A DNA stretch of 37,666 bases from Candidatus Omnitrophota bacterium (GCA_016214325.1 JACROS010000027.1:1157-38822); one strand, 5' to 3'. Shown: positions 8,414-17,084, counted from the first letter of the stretch. A program made the numbers and translations. Notes: a model not told the origin generated them from the sequence alone.

Positions 8414-8770
8414 ATGGAAGACAGACGTCAATTTATGAGGTTAAGTGTTTTGGCGGATGTTGTTTATAACAGGCACAATTCTTCGCAAGAAGAAAAGCTT
8501 GCTATAACCAGGAATGTCAGTAAAGGTGGAATTTGTTTTATTGCCTATGAGAAGCTTGATAATGGTGAGTTGCTTGATTTGAAGGTATTTTTACCGGAAC
8601 AGAGTGTTCCGATTGAAGCTGTGGGTAAAGTATGTTGGGTAAGAGAATTCTTAATAACTGGAAATGAGAAATATTGTAGGTATGATGCAGGTGTTGAGTT
8701 TATAAATATTAATGATGAAGATATGCAGAAAATTGAGAAGTTTGAATTTAGCCCAATTATAAAAAAATGA
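8414..8770 (+). CDS. PilZ domain protein
   Basis: This 118-residue protein is a stand-alone PilZ domain, a family that binds cyclic di-GMP. The N-terminal RxxxR element is seen as RRQFMR (residues 4-9) and the second binding element as NVSKGGI (about residues 37-43), with Asn in place of the usual Asp in the [D/N]xSxxG motif. The rest is the expected beta-barrel ending in VEFININDEDMQKIEKF. It sits between the acyl-CoA dehydrogenase and etfB, and its stop overlaps the etfB start (ATGA), so it is co-translated with electron-transfer genes. That context is odd for PilZ. A GGDEF diguanylate cyclase lies 7 kb downstream. Confidence 0.85.
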   Translation: MEDRRQFMRLSVLADVVYNRHNSSQEEKLAITRNVSKGGICFIAYEKLDNGELLDLKVFLPEQSVPIEAVGKVCWVREFLITGNEKYCRYDAGVEFININDEDMQKIEKFEFSPIIKK

Positions 8771-9546
8771 ATATTATAGTTTGTATAAAACAAGTCCCTG
8801 AAACAACAGATGTGAGGATAAATCCTGAAACAAATACTTTGATTCGCGAGGGGGTTAAGTCAATAATTAATCCTTTTGATATGTATGCTATTGAAGAAGG
8901 TATCAGGCTCAAAGAGCGCTTTGGCGGCAAGGTAACAGTTGTTACCATGGGCCCTCCTCAGGCTGATGCTGCATTACGCGAGGCAATTGCTTTGGGGGTT
9001 GATGAAGGCGTGTTGGTGTGTGACCGCGCATTTGCTGGCAGTGATACTTGGGCCACTAGTTATACTTTAGCTGGAGCCATAAAGAAAATTGGTAACTTTG
9101 ATTTAATTATTTGTGGTAAGCAGGCTTCAGATGGCGATACTGCTCAGGTCGGCCCGGGGATAGCAACTCACTTAGATATCCCCCAGGTAACTTATGTTAA
9201 AAAGGTAGAAGATGCAAAGGAAAAATTATTAAAACTTGAGCGTATGCTAGAAGAGGGGTATGAGGTAATTGAATTGCCTTTACCGGGATTAATTACTGTA
9301 GTTAAAGAAATTAATGAGCCTCGCTTGCCGTCTTTAAAAGGAATGATGCGTTCAAAACAGGCAGTGATTGCACAGTGGGGGCAAAAAGATTTGAATCTTG
9401 ATCCGCAGCAAATTGGATTATGCGGATCTCCAACGCAGGTAGTAAAGATTTTTACTCCTCCACAGAGAACCGGCGGACAGATGTTGGCAGGAGAAATACC
9501 AGAAGTAGTTAACAAATTAGCAGAATTATTAAGAAGTGAACTTTAA
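8767..9546 (+). CDS. etfB: Electron transfer flavoprotein, beta subunit
   Basis: EtfB (259 residues, normal length) forms the heterodimer with EtfA and carries the nucleotide/flavin site facing the dehydrogenase. It begins with the family start MNIIVCIKQVPETTDVRINP and has the conserved NPFDMYAIEEGIRLKE, GPPQADAALREAIALGVDEG and CGKQASDGDTAQVGPGIA blocks. The second half, with NEPRLPSLKGMMRSKQ, is also intact. The start overlaps the pilZ stop by 4 bases. A short tandem repeat separates its stop from etfA. The pairing with a ferredoxin-fused EtfA suggests electron bifurcation, but the bifurcating flavin site was not checked by alignment. Confidence 0.95.
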   Translation: MNIIVCIKQVPETTDVRINPETNTLIREGVKSIINPFDMYAIEEGIRLKERFGGKVTVVTMGPPQADAALREAIALGVDEGVLVCDRAFAGSDTWATSYTLAGAIKKIGNFDLIICGKQASDGDTAQVGPGIATHLDIPQVTYVKKVEDAKEKLLKLERMLEEGYEVIELPLPGLITVVKEINEPRLPSLKGMMRSKQAVIAQWGQKDLNLDPQQIGLCGSPTQVVKIFTPPQRTGGQMLAGEIPEVVNKLAELLRSEL

Positions 9547-9582
9547 CCCAATAACTCAATAACCCAAGTAACTCAAGTAACC
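9547..9582 (+). repeat. Short tandem repeat in the etfB-etfA gap
   Basis: The whole gap consists of four imperfect copies of an 8-9 base unit C(C/T)CAA(G)TAA, organised as two larger units (16 and 18 bases) followed by CC. It leaves no Shine-Dalgarno in front of etfA. It looks like a spread or slipped simple repeat rather than a regulatory site. Confidence 0.75.
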
Positions 9583-9586
9583 GACT

Positions 9587-10789
9587 ATGCCTATCCAAAT
9601 TATTGTAGAGAAATGTACTGGTTGTTCATTGTGTATTAAAGCTTGTCCTTTTGATGCTATAAGAATTATAGATAAAAAAGCTTTGATAGATTTAAATAAA
9701 TGTACAATTTGCGGTGCTTGTGCATCTGCTTGTAAATTTAAGGCGGTGTTAATTGAAAAAACTCCGCTTAAATGCGAGCTTCCGGATATTAAGGGTTACA
9801 AAGGCATATGGGTGTTTATTGAACAGAAGAATGGTAAAATTCAATCGGTTTCTTATGAGCTTTTAGGCAAAGCACAGGAATTAGCAAAGAAGCTTAAATG
9901 CGAGGTGAGTGGTGTTTTAATCGGGTTTAATTTAGATGATCAACTTGATGAGCTTATCTGGCGCGGAGCGGATAATGTTTATTTGGTGCAGGCACCAGAA
10001 ATTGCCAATTTTAATGATGAGCCATATACAAATATTCTGGTCGAGTTAATTAAGAAACATAAACCTGAAATTTTGCTTTGCGGAGCAACTGCAATTGGGA
10101 GATCTTTGATTTCGAGAGTGGCAATAAAACTAAAGGCAGGCTTAACTGCAGATTGCACTGGCCTTGATATTGATCCAGAGAAAAATATTCTTTTGCAAAC
10201 CCGCCCTGCTTTTGGCGGAAATATTATGGCTACAATTATTTCTCCTAATTACCGCCCGCAGATGGCTACAGTTAGGCACAAGGTAATGCAGCCAATGGAG
10301 CCAGATAAGAAGAGAAAAGGCAAGATTATTAAGGAATCTTTTAGCGCTGATGTTTATGCCTCGCGTACAAAACTTTTAGATATTGTTGAAGAAATTGAAA
10401 CCTTGGTGAATATTTCTGAAGCGGATATTATTGTTTCTGGCGGCCGTGGTATGGGTGCGCCAGAGAATTTTAAGCTATTAGAGGAACTTGCCCATGTTTT
10501 AGGCGGCGCTGTTGGTGCATCGCGCGCTGCAGTAGATTCCAACTGGATGCCGTATTCGCATCAGGTGGGGCAAACCGGCCGGACAGTAGCCCCTAAGATC
10601 TATATTGCCTGTGGAATTTCTGGTCAAATTCAGCATTTAGTAGGTATGCAATCTTCAAAAATTATCATTGCCATTAACAAAGACCCCGAAGCGCCCATCT
10701 TTAAAGTCGCCACTTATGGCATTGTTGGCGATGTCTTGCAGATTATTCCTGCCCTTACCAAGAAATTTAAGGAAGTGCTTAACAAATAA
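9587..10789 (+). CDS. etfA: Electron transfer flavoprotein alpha subunit with N-terminal ferredoxin domain
   Basis: This 400-residue protein has two parts. Residues 1-55 are a 2[4Fe-4S] ferredoxin with two full Cys motifs: C10, C13, C16, C20 followed by Pro, and C39, C42, C45, C49. The rest is EtfA: an N-terminal domain from about residue 70, then the FAD domain with the motif GGRGMGAPENF (about 285-295) and the signature near SHQVGQTGRTVAPKIYIACG and GIVGD. Ferredoxin-fused EtfA is known from bifurcating systems such as caffeyl-CoA reductase and lactate dehydrogenase complexes of anaerobes, where the extra clusters carry the low-potential electron. No ribosome site is visible before the ATG, so translation may depend on coupling to etfB. 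Confidence 0.94.
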   Translation: MPIQIIVEKCTGCSLCIKACPFDAIRIIDKKALIDLNKCTICGACASACKFKAVLIEKTPLKCELPDIKGYKGIWVFIEQKNGKIQSVSYELLGKAQELAKKLKCEVSGVLIGFNLDDQLDELIWRGADNVYLVQAPEIANFNDEPYTNILVELIKKHKPEILLCGATAIGRSLISRVAIKLKAGLTADCTGLDIDPEKNILLQTRPAFGGNIMATIISPNYRPQMATVRHKVMQPMEPDKKRKGKIIKESFSADVYASRTKLLDIVEEIETLVNISEADIIVSGGRGMGAPENFKLLEELAHVLGGAVGASRAAVDSNWMPYSHQVGQTGRTVAPKIYIACGISGQIQHLVGMQSSKIIIAINKDPEAPIFKVATYGIVGDVLQIIPALTKKFKEVLNK

Positions 10790-10828
10790 GAATATATTTC
10801 TAACAAAGCTGTTTTTTATTAACATTTC

Positions 10829-10856
10829 TTGACATTTTTTTTGTTTAAATTATAAT
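10829..10856 (+). promoter_or_regulatory. Sigma70-type promoter for smc
   Basis: Consensus TTGACA at 10829-10834 and consensus TATAAT at 10851-10856 with a T-rich 16-base spacer. The ribosome site AGAGGAG (10864-10870) follows and the smc ATG is at 10877, so the leader is short (about 14 bases). Confidence 0.75.
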
Positions 10857-10876
10857 CAATTCAAGAGGAGAAATAG

Positions 10877-13800
10877 ATGTATTTTAAAAGACTGGAATTA
10901 GTTGGATTTAAATCATTTTTCGATAAAACTACACTTCATTTTGAGCCTGGGATCACTGCTGTCGTCGGGCCAAATGGATGTGGAAAGTGTTTGAAGGGTG
11001 ATAGCCAGGTTTGGTTATCAGATGGAAAGAAAATAGAGATAAAGTCGCTGATTGATTTAGCCGTTAAGAATGCTACAAGAATTGATAAAATTGATGACGG
11101 TGAGATTATTTATGCAGATAAATTAAACATTAGCGTGCTTTCTCTTAACCCAGAAAGCATGAAAGTTGAATCAAGGCCAGTCTACGCCTTTGTTAAACGA
11201 ACTGCCCCTGATTATCTGCTGGAGATTAAAACTAAAAGCGGCCGTGAAATAGTTACTACTGGCTACCATCCGTTTTTTACTTTAAAACAAGCAACAATTA
11301 CTGCTTTAAAAGCTGAGCAATTAGAACCTGGAATCAGGATTTCCTTGCCTCGCGCGATAGGAATTAACAAGCCTAATAACACTTTAGATCAATTAGAAAT
11401 TTTAAAAAGATTTTCTCAAAAAGATAATTTGTTTATTCCTTATACTCAGGAATTATCAGAATTCATTTCTTTAGTAGGTGATAAACTGAAGATACAAAAT
11501 AGTAGCTTTCGGGAAATCCAGTCTAAAGAAATTATCGTAAGAAGTGTTATTTCATCTAAGCAGTCAGTAAATGTTTTTAACTTTGTTAATTTATTGAAGG
11601 AAAATAATATTAGTATTTTGCCGGAATTTGTGCAGGAGTTAAAGTCGCGCAGTTCTGGAACTATTAATTTGCCTCTTAGAATGAATAACGGAATAGCGCG
11701 GTTTCTGGGTTATTTAATTTCTGAAGGTAGAACAAATAAAACAAATCAAGTTTGGTTTACTAATGAAGAAGATGCAGTGGTTAAGGACTATCAAGATAAG
11801 GCAAAGGCAAGTTTTGGAGTAGAGGCCAAGGTTTTTAATTATAAAAAGAATGCGAAAGACGTCTTAATATTTTCTAGTGCTTTAGTTAAATATTTGGAAA
11901 AAGCTTTTGATTTTAAGGTTGATGGTATTTCAAAAGATAAAAAAGTTCCTTCGCAATTGTTTTACGCAGAGGAACAGGTAGTAGCTGAATTTTTATCTGG
12001 GCTTTTTGAAGGAGATGGCTATTTGTCCTTGGATAGGCCAGGAAGTGGAGACTATTTTGAATATTCAACTGCTTCAAAAGAATTAGCCCAAGGAATTAGT
12101 AGTTTGCTTTTGCGTTTAGGAGTATTTTCAATCATTAGAGAAAAGAAAAAAGCAGCTACTAACACAGTGGAAAAAAAGAAAAGAACTTATTACTCTGTAT
12201 TTATTTATGGTTTGAGCAATATTAAAAGATTGTGCAAGAATCTTCGTTTTGTAGGCAAGAAAGCGGAGAAATTGAATGGGCTAAAAACACTCAATTATAA
12301 AGAGAACCCAAATCAGGATTTAATTCCAGAAATAAATTCAAACATTAAAGATTTAGTTAAACTCTCTGGAATCAAGGTCAAACGTTTTAAAAAGATTTCT
12401 CCTAAATTAATCAGTTATTATGAAAATAGGTGTTTGCCGAGTCGACAGGGTTTACAGGAAGTTTTAAGCGTTATTTCCGAGCATGGAAACATTACAGGTT
12501 TAGCAAGGTCGATCTATGAGTGCTTAAAAACTATCGCACATTCTGATATTTATTGGGATGAAGTTGTGAGTATAAAAAAGATTTATTCAGAAAAATGGGT
12601 CTACGATTTATCAGTTTTGGGTAATCATAATTTTATTGCACAAGATATGATAGTGCATAATAGTAATATCTTTGATAGCATCCGTTGGGTTTTAGGAGAG
12701 CAGTCGGCAAAATCTCTGCGCGGCTCTGATATGCAGGATGTTATTTTTAACGGCACAGATAATAAAGATGCCTTAGGTATGGCCGAAGTTACCTTAGCTT
12801 TTGATAATAGGAACAGGTTTTTTGCTTTTGATCATGATGAAGTTGCAATCACTCGCCGGCTTTTTCGTTCAGGAGAAAGCGAGTATCTTCTTAATAAAAA
12901 TACTGTTCGCCTAAAAGATATTTCTGATCTTTTGCTTGGCACAGGCGTGGGTGCAGAAAGTTATTCTATTGTTGCCCAGGGAAAAATTGATTTGGTGCTT
13001 AGTTCAAAGCCAGAAGAGCGCCGGATGGTTTTTGATGAGGCAAGCGGAATCACTAAATATAAAGCTCAAAAAAGAGAAACTGCGCGCAAGCTTGAAGAAA
13101 CAGAGCAAAATCTTTTGCGAGTAAATGATATTATTGCCGAAGTTAAGCGTCAAATAGGAAGCCTTGAACGTCAGGCAAATAAGGCGCGAAAGTACAAAGA
13201 GGCTTTTGAAGAATTAAAGATCAAGGAAATAAACTTTGCTATTGTTCAGAAAAAAGAGCTGATTCGGCAAAAAGACGAACTTATAAATAAGCTAAAAGAG
13301 ATGGAGATTAAAGAAACAGAGCTGCTGGATTTGATTCGTAAGCAGGAAGAAACTATTGCCGCGAGCCAATCTGAATTAAGGATTCTTGAAGACAAGATGA
13401 TGGAGGTCAAGAACCAGGTTTTAAATTTAGACAATTCGATTGTTCGTAACAATGAACATATTAGTTTTAATAAAGAAAGAATTATAGAGTTGGATTTAAA
13501 TAGGAGTTTTCTTGAGTCTCAGATTGAAGAAGTGCGCGGTAAAATTATCGCCGACGAGCAAAACCTTAATAATATTCGTCAGGAATATGAAGGCTTGAGA
13601 AAGAATATAGAAGAAAAATCTCAGGTTTTAAGCCAAAGGGAATCAGAAATTAATAACATTGCCTCTGCCATTAAAACTTCCTTAGATAATATTGCCGATA
13701 CTAAGCGCCAGATTATGGAGCTTGCCTCAAAAATTTCCAATACAAAAAATCAGATTGCTGATTTTACCAATAAGCATCATGTTTATGTTGCGCGCAAGAA

Positions 13801-14191
13801 AAGACTTGAAACAGAAAAAGCAAAGGTTTACGAAGAAAAAGTTGTTACAGAGACAAGTTTAACTAATATTACGCAGGAAGTTGAAAATCTTAAGAATGCT
13901 GTAAATGAAGTTAATGAGAAAATAAATTCATTAAAGAACCAATTACAGCAAGAGAATTCGTTTTTATCCAATGTAAATGTTGATATTGACAATTTGGAAA
14001 AACAACGTCTTTCTCTTGAGTCGCATAAAGAGTTTTTGTTGAGGTTAAAAACTAAGTATGAGGATATTAGTGAGTCAATGAATGCTGTAATTTATTTGGA
14101 TAAACCTCCGCAGGAGAACATGAGCGGATTGGTTATAAAAAGATTCGGCGCGTCTTGGGATAAGCGGTTTAAAAATTTCTGGGGAGGCTAA
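10877..14191 (+). CDS. smc: SMC chromosome partition ATPase, N-terminal part with intein (frameshifted)
   Basis: SMC is the ATPase core of bacterial condensin. Residues 1-37 are the canonical start ([20 protein letters not shown]) through Walker A GPNGCGK. An intein then interrupts the P-loop from C38 to N595, and the extein resumes with S596 in [21 protein letters not shown]. The rest of the ATPase lobe and the descending coiled coil follow to about codon 1075. The frame then shifts: after MSGLVIK at 14120-14140 this frame reads nonsense and stops at 14191, while the next frame is open from 14139 and continues the protein. Joined and spliced, the protein would have about 1070 residues, roughly 100 fewer than typical SMC, and the shortage is at the hinge. 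A strong promoter and ribosome site precede the ATG. Confidence 0.93.
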   Translation: MYFKRLELVGFKSFFDKTTLHFEPGITAVVGPNGCGKCLKGDSQVWLSDGKKIEIKSLIDLAVKNATRIDKIDDGEIIYADKLNISVLSLNPESMKVESRPVYAFVKRTAPDYLLEIKTKSGREIVTTGYHPFFTLKQATITALKAEQLEPGIRISLPRAIGINKPNNTLDQLEILKRFSQKDNLFIPYTQELSEFISLVGDKLKIQNSSFREIQSKEIIVRSVISSKQSVNVFNFVNLLKENNISILPEFVQELKSRSSGTINLPLRMNNGIARFLGYLISEGRTNKTNQVWFTNEEDAVVKDYQDKAKASFGVEAKVFNYKKNAKDVLIFSSALVKYLEKAFDFKVDGISKDKKVPSQLFYAEEQVVAEFLSGLFEGDGYLSLDRPGSGDYFEYSTASKELAQGISSLLLRLGVFSIIREKKKAATNTVEKKKRTYYSVFIYGLSNIKRLCKNLRFVGKKAEKLNGLKTLNYKENPNQDLIPEINSNIKDLVKLSGIKVKRFKKISPKLISYYENRCLPSRQGLQEVLSVISEHGNITGLARSIYECLKTIAHSDIYWDEVVSIKKIYSEKWVYDLSVLGNHNFIAQDMIVHNSNIFDSIRWVLGEQSAKSLRGSDMQDVIFNGTDNKDALGMAEVTLAFDNRNRFFAFDHDEVAITRRLFRSGESEYLLNKNTVRLKDISDLLLGTGVGAESYSIVAQGKIDLVLSSKPEERRMVFDEASGITKYKAQKRETARKLEETEQNLLRVNDIIAEVKRQIGSLERQANKARKYKEAFEELKIKEINFAIVQKKELIRQKDELINKLKEMEIKETELLDLIRKQEETIAASQSELRILEDKMMEVKNQVLNLDNSIVRNNEHISFNKERIIELDLNRSFLESQIEEVRGKIIADEQNLNNIRQEYEGLRKNIEEKSQVLSQRESEINNIASAIKTSLDNIADTKRQIMELASKISNTKNQIADFTNKHHVYVARKKRLETEKAKVYEEKVVTETSLTNITQEVENLKNAVNEVNEKINSLKNQLQQENSFLSNVNVDIDNLEKQRLSLESHKEFLLRLKTKYEDISESMNAVIYLDKPPQENMSGLVIKRFGASWDKRFKNFWGG
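10988..12661 (+). mobile_element. Intein with LAGLIDADG-type homing endonuclease in the SMC Walker A motif
   Basis: This 558-residue in-frame insertion begins at Cys (codon 38 of smc) and ends with His-Asn (codons 594-595), followed by Ser as the +1 extein residue; these are the splicing residues of a class 1 intein. The block B motif T-G-Y-H is at codons 128-131. The C-terminal block reads [12 protein letters not shown]. Two dodecapeptide (DOD) endonuclease motifs are visible: [10 protein letters not shown] at codons 276-285 and [12 protein letters not shown] at 372-383, the second with the acidic residue expected for activity. The insertion site is exactly between the Lys and Ser of GPNGCGK/S, so SMC cannot bind ATP until the intein is spliced out. 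SMC inteins are known in some archaea. Confidence 0.95.
14137..14141 (+). other. Frameshift site in smc (A5 run)
   Basis: The upstream frame reads ATA AAA AGA through here and soon ends at 14191. The productive frame needs one A fewer, giving ATA AAA GAT and continuing as [20 protein letters not shown] into the downstream part. The extra base lies in a run of five A after T. This fits either a homopolymer error or a real mutation. Confidence 0.8.
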
Positions 14192-14285
14192 ACCGATAGA
14201 GCTAGATACGCAGAAAATTGACGATAAAATTGCAAAGATTCAGGAAATATTAGAGGCAAACAAAAACCAAAAGCAGGTTAAAGAA

Positions 14286-15764
14286 ATGCAAATTGGAGAG
14301 TTAAATAATGCGCTTAATTTGCATCTTCAGGATTTGCGTAACCAGGAATTGGCCCTTGCAAATAAGGAATCATCCCGCACAACTATTGCAGAACAATTTG
14401 GAAAGATTAATCAAGAAGAAGATATTATTGTTATTGAACTTAATGATGTGCAAAGGGAGATTTCTGTAATTGAAGGCAACGTGGTTTCTTGTGAAAGTGT
14501 TCTTAATGAATTAAGTAACCAGCAGAAAAAATGCGAAGATTCAATTCAACAAGATGAATGCAGCATTTCTTTAAATAGCAAATTAAGAGAAGATGTTTTA
14601 GTGGTTATTACTCAGACAAAAACAGAGCTGGATGGTTTAAACAGCCGCCTTGTTACAGATGAAGAAACATTAAAGATACTTGAGGATACTTATCGTCGTG
14701 AGAAAGAAAGCCTTGAAAATATAGACAGGCAGATTAAGGATGCGGTTTCTAAAAAAGATTTAATGGAACAGGAAATTCGTGAGTGCGAGGAAAATGTTTT
14801 AAAGTTTAACCAACAGGTTCTAGAGCAGAATAATTGTTTAAAAGAGTTTGATGTAAAATACCGCGAGATTTCACTCGGCTCAAGTGATGCAGTTAAGCAG
14901 ATTGAGTTTGATAGAAAAACTTTGGATGAACTTAAGAATAGTTTGTATGAACTGCAGATGCAGGATAAAGACATTGATTATAAATATACTACCTTAAAAG
15001 ACCGCTTAGTTCAGGCTTATAAAACAGACCTAGATTCATGTGCTGATTTGGAATCAAATATTGACGTGGCTGTACTTTCTGGTGAAATCACCTCTTTAAA
15101 ACAAAAACTCGATGCTTATGGAAATGTAAATTTAGTGGCTATTGAGGAGTATGATGAATTAAAACAACGCTATGATTTTTTAATTCAGCAAATGAATGAT
15201 TTAACCACCTCAAAAGAAGCTCTGCATCAGGCAATTTTAAAGATTAACCGCACTACAAAACAGATGTTTGTGGAAACTTTTGAGAAAGTAAAAGAAGAGT
15301 TCAGGAATTATTTTCGTATGCTTTTTAATGGTGGAGATGCGCAGTTGTTTCTTACTGATGAAAGTGATCCGCTAGAATCCGGTATTGAGATTATTTGCCG
15401 GCCTCCGGGGAAGAAGTTGCAAAATGTGTTGCTTTTGTCCGGTGGTGAGAAGTCCATGTCTGCAATTGCGTTAATTTTTGCGATTTTTAAAGTAAAGCCT
15501 TCGCCATTTTGTATTTTAGATGAAATTGATGCTGCTCTTGATGAGGCAAATGTGGATCGCTTCAGTCGCATGCTTCAACAATTTGCCAAGCTTAGCCAGT
15601 TTATTGTAATTACCCATAACAAGCGCACAATTGCTAATGCTAATGTAATGTATGGAATCACAATGGAACAATCTGGAGTTTCAAAGATTGTTTCTGTTAA
15701 ATTTGCAGAAACTAAAGAAAATAAAGAAGCCCAGCCGCAGCAACCCGCCGCTTCACAAAACTAA
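14286..15764 (+). CDS. smc: SMC chromosome partition ATPase, C-terminal part
   Basis: This is the second half of the same SMC protein, not a separate gene. The frame is open from 14139, and 14286 is only its first ATG; there is no ribosome site before it. Residues 1 to about 300 are the ascending coiled coil rich in Glu, Gln and Lys. The C-terminal ATPase lobe has YGNVNLVAIEEYDELKQRY, the ABC signature LLSGGEKSMSAIALIFAIF (from about 15434), Walker B with catalytic Glu in FCILDEIDAALDEANVDRF, and the switch His in VITHNKRTI. The tail ends in a Gln/Pro/Ala-rich stretch. The stop (15762-15764) abuts the stop of the convergent diguanylate cyclase gene with no spacer, so no terminator separates them. 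Confidence 0.92.
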   Translation: MQIGELNNALNLHLQDLRNQELALANKESSRTTIAEQFGKINQEEDIIVIELNDVQREISVIEGNVVSCESVLNELSNQQKKCEDSIQQDECSISLNSKLREDVLVVITQTKTELDGLNSRLVTDEETLKILEDTYRREKESLENIDRQIKDAVSKKDLMEQEIRECEENVLKFNQQVLEQNNCLKEFDVKYREISLGSSDAVKQIEFDRKTLDELKNSLYELQMQDKDIDYKYTTLKDRLVQAYKTDLDSCADLESNIDVAVLSGEITSLKQKLDAYGNVNLVAIEEYDELKQRYDFLIQQMNDLTTSKEALHQAILKINRTTKQMFVETFEKVKEEFRNYFRMLFNGGDAQLFLTDESDPLESGIEIICRPPGKKLQNVLLLSGGEKSMSAIALIFAIFKVKPSPFCILDEIDAALDEANVDRFSRMLQQFAKLSQFIVITHNKRTIANANVMYGITMEQSGVSKIVSVKFAETKENKEAQPQQPAASQN

Positions 15765-16928
15765 TTAACAACAAGTATTATTTTTACCTTTATTTTTTGC
15801 TTGATATAAGGATTTGTCAGAAGCTTTAATTAGCTCTGAAGGTGTAGATCCGTCCTGGGGGAAAGTAGAGATACCCATACTTACAGTTAGTTTTTTCTGG
15901 GGGAGAATTTCTTCGTGAATAAAGGGATGTTTTTCAATATCCTTTCTTAACCGTTCTGCAATTGCAAATGCTTCATCCTTATCAGTTTGAGGAAGAATGA
16001 TTGTTAGCTCCTCGCCGCCATAACGGCAGACATGGTCCATGTTTCTGGATAAATTTCTTAAGATGCTGGCTAATTCTTTTAAAATTGTGTCACCTGATTG
16101 ATGCCCTAAGGTGTCGTTGTAAACTTTAAAGTCATCTATGTCTAACATAATTAAACTTAGAGGCTGTGTTGTGGCGCGTGATTTTTCGACTTCAACTTGC
16201 AGCAAATACTGAAAGTATCCGTGATTCCAGAGTTCGGTTAAGTAGTTAGAGTGGGCGCGGATAACAGTTTTTTCAAAAAGCTGTGAATTTTCAATGGCAA
16301 GCCCAGCTTGGTTTGCAAGCATAGTTAGCATGCGGGTATCATCTTTTGTAATTGTTTTCTTGGTGATAAAATTGTCAGCTAGAATTAGTCCGTTAACCCT
16401 GTCTTTTGCTTTTAAAGGAACGACTACTAGCTCGTCTGTTTTTAAGATTTGAATAATAGGATCATGAGAATAATTTGCTATGGTTTCTTTGGTTAAGTGT
16501 AGAGGCATTCCGTCTAGGACTCCTAAAGCCAGTAAACCGCCGTTTCTTTCTCTAAGAGGAAGTTTCATGTGCCTGATTTGGCGGTTAAATCCGGTTTCGG
16601 TGGCATAGTTTGAGACCTTGTGTGCATTGATCAGGTCGTCAAGGTTCATTTTTTCCTGTTCAATTTGCTTCCAAATGCGGTTAGCTTCTTCGCCAGTATC
16701 AGGAGCAATCGCCATTTTTCCTTCGATCAGGCCATCTTTTTCATTAACAAGAAATAAGAGCGCGCGGTTAAAACCAAGTCCAGTGTGGGCAGTAACTCCG
16801 GTGAGAATAATATAGAGAATTTCATCAAGTTTTAGCGTGGTGCGCATAGCGTTAGAGATTTCATAAAGAATCCCTAATTCAATCTTAGTGCGCTCTAGCT
16901 CTTTTTTAAGCTTAAATACTTCTTCCAT
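15765..16928 (-). CDS. Diguanylate cyclase with N-terminal GAF-like sensor domain
   Basis: This is a soluble 387-residue protein that should make cyclic di-GMP from two GTP. After a short coiled coil (KLKKELERTKIELGILYEIS) comes a GAF-like domain of about 170 residues with a long insertion (KVSNYATETGFNRQIRHMKL). The GGDEF domain fills the C-terminal part: LIMLDIDDFKVYNDTLGHQSGD, the active site RYGGEELTIIL (GGEEL, a functional variant) and SMGISTFPQDG. An RNMD sequence five residues before GGEEL matches the product-inhibition I-site (RxxD). I chose the ATG at 16926-16928 because a strong promoter occupies the sequence upstream of it, ruling out the earlier in-frame ATG at 16970. This is the only gene on the - strand. 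Confidence 0.92.
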   Translation of the reverse strand: MEEVFKLKKELERTKIELGILYEISNAMRTTLKLDEILYIILTGVTAHTGLGFNRALLFLVNEKDGLIEGKMAIAPDTGEEANRIWKQIEQEKMNLDDLINAHKVSNYATETGFNRQIRHMKLPLRERNGGLLALGVLDGMPLHLTKETIANYSHDPIIQILKTDELVVVPLKAKDRVNGLILADNFITKKTITKDDTRMLTMLANQAGLAIENSQLFEKTVIRAHSNYLTELWNHGYFQYLLQVEVEKSRATTQPLSLIMLDIDDFKVYNDTLGHQSGDTILKELASILRNLSRNMDHVCRYGGEELTIILPQTDKDEAFAIAERLRKDIEKHPFIHEEILPQKKLTVSMGISTFPQDGSTPSELIKASDKSLYQAKNKGKNNTCC

Positions 16929-16937
16929 ATTGCGTAG

Positions 16938-16966
16938 AATATAACATATTTTATGCCAAGTGTCAA
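16938..16966 (-). promoter_or_regulatory. Sigma70-type promoter of the diguanylate cyclase gene
   Basis: On the - strand, a perfect TTGACA (16961-16966) and TATATT (16938-16943) are spaced by exactly 17 bases. The predicted transcript start is about 16931, only a few bases before the ATG ending at 16928, so the mRNA is probably leaderless or nearly so. Confidence 0.7.
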
Positions 16967-17055
16967 TCATTGCAATTATTTATGTTAGATTTTCCTGTTT
17001 TATGTGTCTATTAGAGTTGAGAGCAAGAAAGGAGGTATAAGAGAGATTTATTTGT

Positions 17056-17084
17056 TTGACAGAAGAATGTAGCTGGGCTATAAT
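17056..17084 (+). promoter_or_regulatory. Consensus sigma70 promoter for recA
   Basis: A perfect TTGACA (17056-17061), a 17-base spacer and a perfect TATAAT (17079-17084) precede recA by 38 bases. A strong GGAGGG ribosome site (17112-17117) sits 5 bases before the ATG. No obvious LexA-type palindrome overlaps it, so SOS control is not evident. It diverges from the diguanylate cyclase promoter about 90 bases away. Confidence 0.85.

Noticed and set aside
10354-10542. Opposite-strand open frames inside etfA, smc, secDF and other genes
   Set aside because: They mirror the codons of strongly supported + strand genes, have no ribosome sites, and resemble no family.
14137-14141. Programmed ribosomal frameshifting in smc
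   Set aside because: The A5G run is not a standard slippery heptamer, a +1 shift would be needed, and no stimulatory structure is evident; an indel is simpler.
10877-14191. Two different SMC-like genes instead of one broken gene
   Set aside because: The second part has no own ribosome site, its frame is open back to 14139, and the two halves supply exactly the N- and C-terminal ATPase lobes of one protein.
16929-16970. Longer start of the diguanylate cyclase at 16970
   Set aside because: The -35 and -10 boxes lie within or just upstream of this extension, so it would not be transcribed.
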